A stretch of 64,000 nt of DNA, taken from the NCBI RefSeq assembly GCF_029168945.1, contig NC_083601.1, positions 37,003,660 to 37,067,659 of the forward strand. Reading direction: 5' to 3'. Position 1 is the first letter of the stretch; every line of letters starts with the position of its first letter. Shown here piece after piece: positions 36,301 to 48,972 of this stretch. The notes under the pieces were generated by a model. The model had not been told where the DNA came from. It saw only the letters and a list, made by a program, of their open reading frames with translations, and did not search any database. Source of the DNA: Cannabis sativa (taxonomy: Eukaryota; Streptophyta; Magnoliopsida; Rosales; Cannabaceae). The translations under genes and the position numbers were made by a program.

Positions 36301-38438
36301 AATTCGCAAGCATCGAAATTTAAATGGAATTAAAAGCAACACATGGTGAAAAAATATTACTTCTTACTAACCATCACTACCAAAGCTTTGATATATATAC
36401 ACACATAATGAAAGGAAAAATGAAGGGAACTATGAAGCTACAAATAATATGGAACTTACCAGTTCAGACAGAAGAGATGCTCTTGAAAGCTGAACCACAA
36501 AAACACATTATCAGACCAGTGAATGTATGATGATACATGAAAAAAAAACGACTACTTAAGTTAAAGAAATACCACTTCTCCTCTCTCAAATTTAGGCTCG
36601 AGATTAAACCCTATGAGATTTGCCATCCTGAAGTTACGCTCTTTCTCATTTTCAAGCTCCATATGAGATGCACCACGCCTTCGATCATATGGAGGAACGG
36701 AAAGTGCAGCCAGAACAACTGATGATGCAATTAACTGCAGATCCTTCTGGTTTAAGTTCTTATTGAAACTCTTCTGAAGATTGAAAAGCTTGACCCATGC
36801 ATAAGCATGATATAGATGGCTAGAAGAGATCCAAAAGATTTCAGATAGTTTGGCATAGTAAACCACCATCAATGATGCTTTGGGAGTTTTCTTAACCAAG
36901 CACATCAATCCATGAATATCTTCAACAGAGCGAAAAGCTTCCTGTAGAAATATTATTCATGATAAGTAGGCATAAGTTTTATCTCATAACATAATTTATC
37001 TGCTACAACAAAAGTTTAATCTGACTAAGATATGCTTATCGTTAAAAGTACTTCACAGAGACCTGCCATAGCTCGAGTTCAGTGGCAATCTTTAGCTGCT
37101 CAAACCTTGTATCAAGATACAGTTGCAAGCTCTCTGGTAATGTCAGATCGGGTCGGTCTCTTTGATCTCTGTATTTGTTCAAATTGGCTAAATGGTTCCT
37201 AATAATTTCACATAATCTGCGAAACTCAGTTGTTCTTTTGTATTGCTTGCAGAATTGGAAAGCCCGGTGTGCTGTCATCTATAGATAAATAACAATAAAC
37301 TGCCAAATATAAATTATCACTAGATAAAACAATCGCAAACTACGAAATGCAATGCGTAAATGGCAAATAAACAAAAAAAAGATCAAAGTTTCCCAACAAT
37401 ATATAAATTAGTAACAAGAACCAAACAGCCCTAGATAAAATCAAAACAATAAAACCCTCGATTTCTACAGCCAAGTATGCCTCTAGAGCACCAAACAGCA
37501 CTACAGGGACTAACAATTAAGACAAACCCAGTTCAACTTCGACACTAAATTCTAGTGAAGGAATAGAAAGCCCTATAGATAAATAACAATAAACAACCAT
37601 ATGTTATTTTTCATTAGATAGCACAATCGAAAACTACAAAATGTAATAAGGATGGCAAGTAAACAAAAAAGATGAATATTTGTCAAACAACACACATGTA
37701 ACAAGAACCAAGCAGTCCCTAGATAAAAGGATAAGAATAAAACCCTCAATTTCTACAAGTACATCTCTCTTGAGCAGAGACTAACAATTAAGACAAACCC
37801 AGATAAAGCCCTAATAATTACCGCATAGAGTGCCTCCAACTTGGAGTTGTTTCTTAAAATTTCCAGCACGGTTCTATATGTCTCCCACAAAAACTTGAAC
37901 CAAGGTGTAACGAGCTCACGATCCGATCTATCCTTTCCCTTCTCTCCACTAACATAGCTTAGCATAAGATCTTCAGGCCTCTTATCAGCTTCAAGATCAT
38001 CAACATCGAGTGCTTCTTCCAAGGCTTGGGCCTGGCTACGAGCCTGCTCAGCTTTCTCAGTAGAAAGATGCATAAAGTGCTTGATAACCTCTTCCAAAGA
38101 AGACACATTCACTTGTTGGCATATGATACGATACTGAATCAAACCGTCCTTAGCGAATCGACCACGCCTTAAGTCCACACATAGCTCAACATACTTGAAC
38201 ATAATCCTCTCCAATGGCTTCTGCCATGCCCGATGCTTCTTCGACGTAATAAGATCATGCAAAGCTTGCAGAGCATCTTGCTTTTGCCCAACATTAATCA
38301 ACTCTGTATCCACACATTACGACCGCAACCAATTTCAGATTATTATACAAAACTAGAAAATTAATTTATTACACGAAGAAATATATACATACCTTCGGCG
38401 CGCTTCAGAGCATTCTCGGGTTTGGCATAGGACGCCAT
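33328..38438 (-). CDS. TIF3A1: Eukaryotic translation initiation factor 3 subunit A (eIF3a)
   Basis: Thirteen exons: 38393-38438, 37822-38303, 37063-37278, 36573-36941, 36460-36489, 35897-36124, 35599-35760, 34975-35196, 34671-34871, 34386-34595, 34206-34286, 33928-34129 and 33328-33833. All join in frame to 984 residues, close to the Arabidopsis protein. eIF3a is the largest core subunit of eIF3; it scaffolds the complex on the 40S subunit and helps recruit mRNA. The N-terminal half is helical and PCI-containing ([59 protein letters not shown]). The middle, about residues 550-830, is a long Glu/Arg/Lys coiled coil ([35 protein letters not shown]). The tail is Ala/Pro- then Arg/Gly/Ser-rich ([26 protein letters not shown]). 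The start MASYAKPEN matches the family start. Confidence 0.97.
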
Positions 38439-39839
38439 AACCGAAAATTTTCTTCAAATCTTCTTCGTCGATACAAGAAAATGAAACCTAATCAAAGAAG
38501 AGCAGGCGGTTCTTGGTTGGTATGAGAAAGATGATATGAAACCCTAGTCAAAGAAATGGGTATTGGCTGGACTGGGCTGGACTGGACTGGGCTTAAAATT
38601 TCTAAATAGGGGAAAATAGCACCTTTATGAAAAAGGTATGTGAAATTGTGTACCCGTATTTTTTTTTTTTTGGGGGGGAAATTTACACCTATCCTCATTT
38701 TTCCTTTTTTATTTATTTTTTTTACTGTTACACAACAATTATTATATTTTTTTACTGTGTATATTGTTTTTTTTTAATTTTGAGCAAACCTATTTAATTT
38801 ATGATTGATGACTTTTATGTCACTTTCATGTAGATTTTTTATTTTTTTTTTCTTAAATTTGAATTTTAAGTCCAACTAATGTGATCCCATTTTTAAAAAT
38901 TTATATATATGTTTTATTTATATGTGTTTAGTTGATTAATGGCTTATATTATTTTTTTGACAATTTTTTTTACTTAAATTTTAAAAAGTAAAATACGCGC
39001 CCATGTGATCTCCATTAATCCCAAGACTTTATATATATTTTTTATTTCTCTCTCTATCTCTTTTTGTAAGTTGGTATTTATAGAAAATTTCTTGAGATTG
39101 GTGTCTAAGATAAAGAAATTTTTTTGAGATTGGTGTCTAAGATAAAGACCATCAACTAAGGATTTTAGATAAAACTCTTCTCCTCACTCTTCACTGTTTC
39201 AAAAATTTACAAAACTCACTTCTTTCATTCATTTTTTTTACTTGGGTTTTGAGAGAGAAAGCAATATATATATTAAGAGAAAGTTTTGTGGGTGTGCTTC
39301 AGAGAGAGAGAGAGATAGAAAAAACTTGAAACGACAACAAGCTGATGAAGGAGTGTGGAGGCTCTCTTGGTGAAGAGAGTCTATCCCGTGAGAATATCTT
39401 CAAGAAGAACACTACTGAGGAAGAAGAAGAACAGCAGACAACTCAAACTTTCTAAGTAGAAAAATTCTCTTTTTTTCTTTATTTATTTTTTCAAGAACGA
39501 CATAAATTTTACTGGGTTTTTGTTGTTTTTACTCACTCTGTTATTTTTTTTTTCTTTTTTGGGGTTGTAGTTTAGCTATGGTTTTGTGAGTGGTGTTGTT
39601 GTATCGTTTGATGACTTTGTTATAAATTTATTATTGTTTTTAATGTTATTTTATTGTTATTTTCTTTTATTTTTATCACATTTTCTAAATATTACTGTAC
39701 TGCTCTATTTTTAATAGTAATAGGGAATAATGAAATTTGTATGTAAGTTATTTTCTTCAGTATCATATGCTTTAATATATATTCAGTTTTCCTCTATTAT
39801 TCTAATGTTGTTTTTTAATTGTTCTGCTTCTTTTCATTT
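38439..39839 (-). promoter_or_regulatory. Upstream region of eIF3a and intergenic DNA
   Basis: Presumed promoter and 5' UTR next to 38439. Beyond it are T-rich stretches (for example 38660-38700) and short GA-runs near 39300. No genes seen. Confidence 0.45.
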
Positions 39840-40030
39840 TTTATGTCTTCTCCTGTATATTCTCTTGTTGTGCCCCAGCTCCCCACATTTGCTGCATTTG
39901 TTATGTTGTTTCTTTTCCCATCCAGCTTCCATCCTCTGTTTTTTGGTCTTTTAGACTTCACCACTTTAATGGAAGGTAAGACTATTACTGTCCATGATCC
40001 TTTCATTCTGGTTACCTCAAACAAATATTC
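39840..40030 (-). pseudogene. MULE transposase C-terminal remnant with zinc knuckle
   Basis: Across two frames on the minus strand one reads VVKSKRPK, then RMEAGWEKKQHNK, then CSKCGELGHNKR. This is a CX2CX4H knuckle like the one closing many plant MuDR/FAR1-type transposases (basic linker then CSxCGxxGHNxRTC). The last cysteine is replaced (IYR) and the frame shifts, so it is dead. A domesticated FAR1-type gene fragment is the alternative. Confidence 0.6.
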
Positions 40031-40570
40031 AGTGGTTGGTTTAACCTGTGTAGTTTAAAACCAATATTTGTTAAACATACGAAACAATAATGGAACAACC
40101 CAAAAACAACATTAGAAAAACTATGACAACCCTAATATTAATGGTTCTAATGTTTCTGCTTCATCTCAACAGATTTAATGATTCTTTTCTGCCTATTTTG
40201 GTGTTGTTGTAGTGGTTTGTCTGCGGGTGTGAAAAATGGAGACCTCGTTTTTTATTTTCGATGTTTACACTATAAAAGAAAAAAAAAGTCCCAAGGCAGT
40301 ATAAAAGTTATTTTTGCCGTGTGGCAGTATTTTTGTAAAGATTGAGTCAAAATCCAGTATTTTTGTAAGTTACCCATTTTTTTAGAGGAAATTACACTTA
40401 CTATGGGATTTTAAAAGTTCTTATGATAAATATGGCACATTTAAGTTTGACTAATTTATATGGTATTTTTTTTGTTTTTAGGTCTTTTTATGGTATTTAA
40501 TGTGCCATATATATGTAAATTAGGTTTTCAAATCCCATATTTAATGTTTTTATTTGTTTAGGTAGTTTTA
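40031..40570. other. Intergenic DNA with MITE-like inverted words
   Basis: 40407-40543 begins TATGGGATTTTAAAAG and closes with GTGCCATATA... AAATCCCATA, giving an imperfect inverted pair. 40300-40375 holds GTATTTTTGTAA words ending TAAGTTACCC, like an end of a Mutator-type MITE, but no partner end was found. Confidence 0.4.
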
Positions 40571-40577
40571 TTTATCA

Positions 40578-41005
40578 CAGATGCCGAAAAAGTCGCGAGA
40601 GTTTGCTGCCGGTGCCGGAAAAATCAACGGAGTAGCGGTCGGTGCTGGGAAAGTCGTCAATGTTGTTGCCGACGCTAGAAAATTCGTCAGAATTGGCATT
40701 GTCGCCGAAAAAATTACTGATAAAGTCACCAAGAAACTACTTTTTTAAAGATTTTTCCGGTGACAATACTAATTCTGATGACTTTTCCGACACTGGCAAA
40801 TACACTGCTGACTTTTTCGGTACCGACAGCAAACTCTAGGACATTCTTCGGAACTGGCATTGTTGCCGAAAAAATCATGTTTTTTGTAATTTTTCCAGCG
40901 ATAATGCCAATTCAGATGACTTTTCGGTGCCGACAGTAACTCCGGTGACTTTCCTGGTGACGGCAGCAACTCCGACGACTATGCCAATTCCGTTGAGACT
41001 AGGCA
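40578..41005. repeat. Module of short inverted GCCGGAAAAGTC-type repeats
   Basis: Left half (40580-40735) has direct units GCCGAAAAAGTC, GCCGGAAAAATC, GCTGGGAAAGTC and CGTCAGAATTGGCATTGTCG on the plus strand. The right half (40748-41000) carries the same words in reverse complement (GATTTTTCCGG, GACTTTTCCGAC, GACTTTTTCGG, GACTTTTCGG, GACTTTCCTGG). The whole can fold back on itself. No coding frame is credible. Confidence 0.75.
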
Positions 41006-41019
41006 GTGGAAATTGACGG

Positions 41020-41400
41020 GGGTGTATGGAGAACCAAACTGAGCGTTGAGGAGGAGTATGTGGGATCTTTTTTGCTCTTTACATTCGGAGTCTCAATTGC
41101 CTTGGTGTTTAATAGGTGACATGGATCATTTGGGGGGTCGAGATGAAAAGAGTGGTGGGCAAAGCTACCCCAATCGGTTGGTGGAGGGGTTTCGGGCAGT
41201 ACTAAAACAATGTGGCTTGCACGATTTAAGGTTGGAAGGTTACCCGTTCACTTAGGAGAAAGGCAAAGGATCTAGTAATAGGGTGGAGGAAAGGTTAGAT
41301 AAAGCTCTAGTTTCGCAATCTTGGCTTCATTTGTTTCCTTTAGCTTAACTTTATAATGTTGAGATTTCTACTTCTGACCATTACCTGTTCAATCAGACCC
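41020..41400 (+). pseudogene. LINE remnant: endonuclease domain
   Basis: The plus strand reads LPWCLIGDMDHLGG, then VLKQCGLHDLRLEGYPFT, then RVEERLDKALVSQSWLHLFP and TSDHYL. These are the ordered blocks of the EEP/APE endonuclease of plant L1-type LINEs (GDFNEI, CGL.DL...G..FTW, V.ERLDRAL, SDH.P). In-frame stops and a frame change make it non-functional. Confidence 0.82.
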
Positions 41401-43326
41401 CTACCCCTCTCTTCTCCCCCTTGAAACCTCCATAGTTGCCAGTGCCCTTCTCACCAGAACTCTCTTCCTCTTCTTCCTTTCTCATCTGAACTCGAAAACA
41501 AACCCACCTGAACTCGTTGTTACCCACCATCACTTATGTCGTCTCTCTTTTTCCAGCTCGCCTAAGTCCGATTTATCCCATCACCACAACCAGTTCATCT
41601 CCACGACCCAACGAAATATTTTCATTTTTATACTTCAAAGCGGTTTTTTTTTTTTTTAATTTTTATAGAAATTCACATAGCAATCAACGGAACAACCTAG
41701 ATCGCAATAAAAACTCACATAGCAATCTACATAGAAACTACCAGAGCAACCTCCGAAGCAATCTAAACCGTAAATTTGACAAAAAAAAAGTTCAAATATA
41801 ATATATAGGGTAATTCCCTACCATCTTCTTTCCTCATCTATGTTCACTTTCCCCGTCTAATACTTAGACCACCACCCTAGATGGAGGTCAAGACCACCAA
41901 TCCTCCTCTCAAGCTCCACCTTTCCTCACTCCTTAGTCCTCCCAAACTCCACCTCACTCCTCTATTGAAACTCCACCTCGAATCGAATAGCGTAGGAGAG
42001 CCCACTTAAAAGTAAGATCTGAAAATTTGAACAAAAGAAAAAATGAAAAATAAGAAGATGAGATCTCTTTTACGTGGTGACCTTGCACGAGTTCATGGGT
42101 TCGAGCGATGGTGGTGGATTGCAGTGGCAATGGTGGTGGGTAGTGGTCTGTAAATGAAGAAGAAAGAAAGCGAGAGGGAATAGGGAGCACAAAAAAAAAA
42201 TCCGAAAAAAATAAGAAAAAAAAAGAAAAAAATATAATTTTTTATTAAAAATATTTATTTACATGCATCAATATATGTATAGGTTAATGTAGACAATACC
42301 CCTATATATTGACAACCAACTTGAGAGTTAAGTATCAAAAATGATTAAAAAGAAAATATAAAAGTAGTGAGAATTATACCCTAATAAAAAACTATCTTAC
42401 ATCATCAAGTGGAGCACATTTTTAGTAGGTTTTCTTCAAAATTTTGAAGATTGACGCAATTTGAAGAAACGTGCTCTAATCTAGCTGAATACACAGCACT
42501 GCCAGGCATGTAGCAATTTAACTTGAAATAACTGACCGAGAAGAAGAAAGTTCACGATACTTGTATCCCAAACCTAAAGACTCGGATTTACCATTTACAG
42601 AAAATCTAAACCTCTGGGTTATTTTTTCAGTCACCATCACCAACTATACCATTACCAAAAAGAAAAAGCACGTTATAAGATTTCACAAGAACAAAAAAGA
42701 TTAAAAAAAATTGTGAGATTTTAACAGTTGGCTTTCGACTACACTGTTTATACTAAGTCAGATGTATCAAGTAATGAAAACATTTAACAATAAAGAATAA
42801 TATTAAGCAGAGCAGAAAGAAAATATTAAAAAAAACAAAAAAGGCAAATAAATTTTTTTCCTCAAAGTGTTGGCTGGTTGCATAAAGTACACATTTCAAC
42901 AGGTTTAACATTGACCAAACTAGAAAGGAAGGAAAAAAAAAAATAGTAGTACCAAACCAGTATGATATAAAATCAAAGGGACTGCGAACTGGACCCAACA
43001 TCTACCTGGGGATTTTTATAAGCCAATCTATAATTCTCTTAAGGGCCTGTTAATGTCTCAGGGCTACAAAAGTTAATAAACTAATAAAAACATTCCACGA
43101 GGGAAGACGCCATCCACATCATCAACCACGAGTTTTCAACAAAAATACCAAATTCTCAGTTCGTTTTCTTGAAGCAGAGCTGTCTCCTTCATGATTGGGG
43201 ACTATATCAACCTAAAGAAAGATGGAGAAACCTTGTTATCCTTTGTCTTGTAACATAAAAGTATGTAGCGGATACATTAAATGTTACTCACCATTGTTGA
43301 CCACACATCATGACCTCCAGAAACAA
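41401..43326. other. Intergenic DNA and 3' flank of the helicase gene
   Basis: No family-like frames. 41660-41790 has repeated ATAGCAATC/CAACCT words. 42180-42240 is A-rich. The part next to 43327 would hold the helicase 3' UTR. Confidence 0.45.
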
Positions 43327-43815
43327 TTATCGGCAATAAATTGCCTGATCAATGTGCGGTGGAATTTGCTTTATCTCAGTGCCAAGTTCCTGCTCAATCC
43401 TATACCTGTAGGATAATTTTACATGTTGTGTAAGCTAAAAAGTACAAGCTACTCAAATGATAGGCATAAAATTCCAATGTAAACTAAACAATACACGTAC
43501 AAGTTGAAGCGGTCTTCATATGTGATCAAATTCACAGCTAAACCAAGATGTCCAAATCTTCCTGATCGACCAACCTGAATACAAAATAAACCATAAGAAT
43601 ATAACTATAGAAGTGAATAAATCTGCATAAAAGCTAGCCACATACCCTGTGCAGATATGTTTCCGAGTTCTTGGGAAAGTCAAAGTTAATAACAACATTG
43701 ACTGCTTGTATGTCTATTCCTCTAGTAAATAAATCTGCAATTTCATCCCCACAACACAGAAAATAAGAAAAATCAAACCTATAATTTCAAAAAATTATAC
43801 CCACCGCAAGACAAT

Positions 43816-43864
<49 letters not shown>

Positions 43865-46800
43865 TAGCTAGCAATGCTAATTAAAAATAACAGCTTAAGC
43901 AAACACGAACAATCAACATTGACAGCTCCAACAAATATATATCTACTAAGAATAAAATAAAGTATTTTAAAGTAAGAATGAAAGTCAACTGCTATCTCTG
44001 ACTCAAGAAAAAGTCTTAACTAGAAAAATCAGTACAAACACTAGACATACCAGTACAAACAAGATTCCTGCATGCACCATTACGGAAGTCATGAAATACT
44101 CTGTTACGGTGATCTTGGAGCATCTTTGCATGAATATAAAAACAAGAATAGCCAAGTTCTGTAATTTTCTTGGCCAGCAGTTCTACTCGATTTACAGAAT
44201 TGCAGAAGATAATTGACTGGTTTATTTGAAGCTGGAAAAGAATATCATAATAATGTTATAATCACAATCAGAAAATAAAAATGGCTGGTGAAAATCAGTA
44301 ATTTACTCGAGAACTAACCTTGGAGAAAAGAGTGTTCAGGCAGTGAACTTTCTGTCGTTCTTCAACAAATGCATAAAACTGTGTAATACCCTTTAGAGTA
44401 AGCTCATCCATAAGGTTAATAATATAAGGCTTTTGAAGATATCTATCCTTGAAATCCTTAACAGTGACAGGGAATGTAGCTGAAAACATTAAAATTTGCC
44501 TGTTTCCAGGCAAAAACCCAATCAGCTGTTCAATTGATGGCTGAAACTCTGGTGACAGTAGCTTATCAGCCTGAGAGAAATTTTATAGCCAACCATTAGA
44601 CTTCATATGTCATCAGTAACCACATTGTGAATAGCAGAAAATCGAATAAGCCTATAGAAACTACAAATAATGTAAAGTAAGTTGGTGACAAGTTATCGCA
44701 CACAGATAAGGTCACCATCACCCACCATGTTACCGTACACATAATAAAGTAGCAGTCAAGTACATACCTCATCCATAACAAGCATAGCGCAGTCTTTCAA
44801 GATGCAAACACCCTTCTTCGAAAGATCTAAAATTCTTCCAGGTGTTCCAACAAGCAAATGAACAGGTTGATATAAACGCATGATATCATCCTTTAAGCTA
44901 GTACCACCAGTTGTAACCATAACTTGAATATTCAAATGCTTCCCGAGCTCCTTACAGACTTGTGATGTTTGAAGAGCCAGCTCACGTGTTGGGACAAGTA
45001 TTACAACTGTGAGAATGTGGAGTGTATAAGTTAGGATATGAGATCAGCACAGTAACAGCAGCATCAACGCATGAACAGCCTAGTATTCTCCAGTAACACT
45101 CTTTAGCTGAAAAATACATGCATTTTCTACATCTAGAACAAAACAAAGAAAACATTGCAACAAGTTTTGTGCTTGAAAAACATTATTAGACATCATAAGT
45201 TTCTTAATATACACAATCAAGTAGCCCCAATTTATAAACAAATCCTAAAAGCAACAGCTTTCTTTCCGAGACAGAGAGTAGAGAACTGACCTTGTATTGC
45301 ATTTAAATCTTGATCAATCTTTTCCAAGGCAGGGATGCAAAATGCAGCTGTCTTTCCAGTCCCATTTTTGGCTCTAGCAAGTATATCACTACCAGTAAGA
45401 GCAATTGGTATACTCTCTTCCTGAATAGGGGATGGTCTTTCAAACCCTTTCTCATATATTCCCATCAGCAATTCACGTTTCAGGAAATAGTCCTCGAACT
45501 CATTTCCTTTAGTTGCAGTCACATCCTGAAAAGAATATTAGTAAGGGGATCTGGACTATTAGGAAGATATAGAGATAACGTTGCACTTACAGTTTCTTTC
45601 ACACAATCAACAGGTCCACAATTTTTCAACGCAAACAAATGAAACCACAAAAGCATATGGCCACATAACAATTCAAACATTTAACTACACATAACTCAAC
45701 TAAAGATGAAAACTAAAACTGTTATCTTATTATCACAGGAAATCTAAGCAAAAGTGAACTAATATTAGTTCAGGTTTGGGGATGGTGGGACAAGAAAATT
45801 TCTATCGAGACTGTAAGAGAAAACAAATATACAATACACGGTAAAAACCCACTGCATATCCATTCTTCAAGTACATCAATAATGAATTAAATTTATACAG
45901 CTCAACCCTGAGATAAAATCAGATTGTTTATTAAACCAGTAAAAGTAAGTACTGATCAAATAACGCAAAAAACAGTAAGTGTGTAACCAATTATTTTAAA
46001 CCAACCTCTGTTCTGTAGCGGGTATCAGCTGGTGGTATTTTCAATCTTGCCTTCCAATCTTGAGAACTATAGAAATAGTAGAAGGAAAAAAAAGATCATT
46101 TAGATTGCAAGTGAAAAAGTACTACTCACATACATTTTCGATAATAAATAAATTTAAAACCAGATAAAAGCAAAACCATAAACATCCCAAATTAGAAAAC
46201 AAGCAAAAAATATTGATATCAATATCAGCAGCAAGAAAATTTTCATATGCAGATTATTTTTTTAACAAATATACAGTGTTGAAATCAAACAAATGTCTGG
46301 AAGCACCTTCAAGCTTTCAACAAAATAAAATTTCAGGATATCATCTTCAAGAATTGTAAATATGCTTTTTATTCCCACAAAAATCATATATCATGATATA
46401 TAAACAACATAGAACCAGAGTCTTCACCGGCAACAAAACTCTTATAGACGACTAACACGAAAAGCTTCCTGACAGTTGTTTAATATCCCGATTTCGTGAC
46501 AACAAACATGAAGGTTGTGCTCAACCCATCCAGAATCAGATTTAAACTACAAACTATAAGAGAATCACCTCCAACATTTATCTGCAATTACATCATATAG
46601 TCCCTTTATAACACACGTAAAACTCCATACCATAAACACACGGTCACAAGCAGTATATCAGAATCATGGTTTAGTATGGTTCTCATCCTAACAGAGTTAT
46701 ATGCTATATCCCGAAACCGCAGTATATATTTGTTCTATATCTTCTTCTCGTTACTTACTCTATAACTATCTCAATTCCAACTCAAATCATGTCAGCACAG

Positions 46801-47236
46801 TAAAGCATAGTACAAACCAGTTCCACAATCTCACACAGCATTCATAAACCCAACACATTCACAATAAAATATGTAAACGTGATAAAAAAAAATGCACACA
46901 CCTGGAGTCCACAGCCTCCGACTGTACGGTCTTCTCGACCTCGTCAGCACTGGAATCAGCAACTCCACCCAATTGACCTCTCCTCAGCCATTGCTGTTGT
47001 TGTTGTTGTTGCTGCTGCTGCTGCTGCTGCTGTTGATGATATTGCTGCTGCTGTTGCTGGTGGTGCTGTTGTTGCTGGTGATGAAAATACTGGGGTTGAT
47101 TCTGAACCAAACCTCTCTGCACGTACTGCTGCTGAGGTCCCCTAGACTGAAACGCCGGATTTGCGTTCATGGGCCCGCCTCGACCGGCACCAATCCCCGG
47201 AGGGTACCTCCCTCTATTATTATTATTATTGTTCAT
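43327..47236 (-). CDS. RH8: DEAD-box ATP-dependent RNA helicase, DDX6/DHH1 type (RH6/RH8/RH12-like)
   Basis: Nine exons: 46902-47236, 46006-46066, 45291-45525, 44768-45006, 44319-44570, 44051-44231, 43646-43734, 43501-43574 and 43327-43405, all in frame, 514 residues. This is the plant counterpart of yeast Dhh1 and human DDX6, acting in P-bodies and stress granules in mRNA decapping, storage and translational repression. Motifs in order: Q-motif region ([14 protein letters not shown]), motif [24 protein letters not shown] (exon junction falls after MDE), SAT (LMFSATFP), TRGIDIQ and HRVGRSGR. The first 85 or so residues are Gln/His-rich (from CAG/CAA runs at about 46990-47090), a low-complexity region that in this family helps condensate formation. 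The end, [11 protein letters not shown], is the conserved family end. RH8 is the closest match I recognise; RH6 and RH12 cannot be excluded. Confidence 0.96.
43818..43862. repeat. (GA)n microsatellite in a helicase intron
   Basis: About 22 GA units between exon 7 (43646-43734) and exon 6 (44051-44231). Confidence 0.95.
46990..47090 (-). repeat. CAG/CAA repeat coding the poly-Gln region
   Basis: On the coding (minus) strand, CAG/CAA codons with some CAT/CAC give an uneven Gln/His tract in the helicase N-terminus. The Leu-run and Ala-run ORFs on the opposite strand are artefacts. Confidence 0.9.
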
Positions 47237-47951
47237 TTCACGACTCAGATTTCTCAGATTTCACACACTCAAACCCTAAAACCCTCCAAATAAAATCACC
47301 ACCAGTCAGAAAAAAATACAGGAGGCGATGGCAACTAGGGTTTCCCTGGGCGAAAAGATCGAACAAAAGGTCTTCCAAGAGGATTTCCCAAACAGAAAAT
47401 TTCAAAAAAAAAAATCCAACGACGAAATGGAAATCGATTTGTGGCGGAAGAATCCTAAGCTCGAATTGAAATTCTAAAGAAGCAGAAAAAACAGAAATCA
47501 GCGAAAACAAGTGAAAGGATTTCAATTTTAGCAAAACAGACAATGTTAGGGTTTCGTCTACGGATCTAGAACCAGAACAAGTTACCTATATTTGTTTTTT
47601 ATTTTTACAGAGTGAAAAGGATAAAAGAGAGAAATTATGCGAGAGATAGTTGCAGAAGAAGAGGAAATAAATGGGGTTCCATGGTTAAGAAAAGAAGGAA
47701 GAATAAGCAGAAATGTGAAACTCTAAATCAAAACCGTCTCAAAACCAAAACAGCCTCTTTCTCGTTCCCTCTAGGGCGTCGTCTCGTCATAAAGATTGTG
47801 CATTATTTGCTGTTTCGTCCTTTATCTTTATTATATTCATAAAAAGCAACTTGTTTTACCATTTGCTAACGTATAAAAATCACGAAAATTGTATAATGCA
47901 CCTTAACACACTTTTATTTTTTACAATTATATATACGTTGTATTAATTTAT
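47237..47951 (-). promoter_or_regulatory. 5' UTR and upstream region of the helicase gene
   Basis: Purine-rich sequence just upstream of the ATG, including GAGAGAAA words near 47620-47690. No core promoter could be placed with confidence; the ORFs here look incidental. Confidence 0.45.
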
Positions 47952-48972
47952 GGGATTTTTTCAATTTTAACCAAAAAAAAAAAAAATAACAATATTACAA
48001 AAATACTTCCAGCTTTCCAAATAAATAAATATACATCCCAACTAAAAAGAATTATACAAATACCACTTACACACACCTTTAACCCATGATTTATGCTTCC
48101 TGGGCAACTATCACGCAACCATCGCGCAACCATCGAGCACTAAACAACAACTTAATGCAACCGAAACGAAAATTCAATCAGAAAGAGAACCACCATTAAT
48201 TCTGGCAACTTCATCTGAGAAGACGACCAAAATCAATCAAAACAGAGGCTGTTTCGAATTCATAAAAAAAGTGTAGAAAAACTACTACGAAACTAAAATT
48301 CAACTGGAAATCCAGTTTAGTTTGCATAAAACTAATGTCCTCACTTCAATTTTTAAATCCATGAAAGACAGATCTCAAAAAATTGAATTGGAGTTCCCAA
48401 ACAATCCAACTCAAGTATAATCCAAAAAAAATACATCAATACTATAGTAAAATATTTATCCTGGTGTATTTTGTTGTTTTCTGAATTTCTAATGGTGAAT
48501 TTGTTCATATTAAATTATAAAAAGACATGTAGATAGAGTTATGTACGTGAAAACACTGTTCTGATTTTTAATGTTTCACAACAGTTGCATTACAGTTGCA
48601 TTATAGTTGCATAAACATTTTACTAACAATTATTTCGTCTGATTGAAACCTTCGTTTGATGCAACCTTCGACCAACTACCCAGCAACCACCCAGAAACTT
48701 TCGTCTGATTGAAACCTTCGTCTGATGCAACCTTCGGCCAACCACTTAGCAACCACCATGCAACCATCGTCTGATTGAAACCTTCGTCTGATGCAACCAC
48801 CGCGCAACCACGCAGCAACCACTCTGCAACCATCGTCTGATTGTGTAAGTGATGATAGTGTAAGTGGTATTTTGGTAATTAAAATTACATAAAAGGTATA
48901 AATGTTGACTTTACCTTATGGATGTATTTTTGTAAATAAAATGTAAATTTATATTTTCTATGTAATAATTCC
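47952..48972. mobile_element. Non-autonomous Mutator-like element, copy 2
   Basis: 1021 bp, flanked by TTAATTTAT at 47943-47951 and 48973-48981 (9-bp target duplication). It is collinear with copy 1 at 22078-23055: same GGGATTTTTTCA start, same central AACGAAAATTCAAT and GACGACC words, same GGTTGC array (48638-48845) and same right end (TAATAATTCC here, TAATAATTCT there). Differences are scattered substitutions and small indels, with one extra stretch in the array. Confidence 0.87.
48638..48845 (-). repeat. Degenerate GGTTGC/CAGACGA repeat array in MULE copy 2
   Basis: Same array as in copy 1, slightly longer, with GGTTGC and CATCAGACGAAGGTTTCAAT units on the minus strand. Confidence 0.75.

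Noticed and set aside
46879..47293. Leu-rich and Ala-rich plus-strand ORFs
   Set aside because: They are antisense readings of the poly-Gln codons of the helicase.
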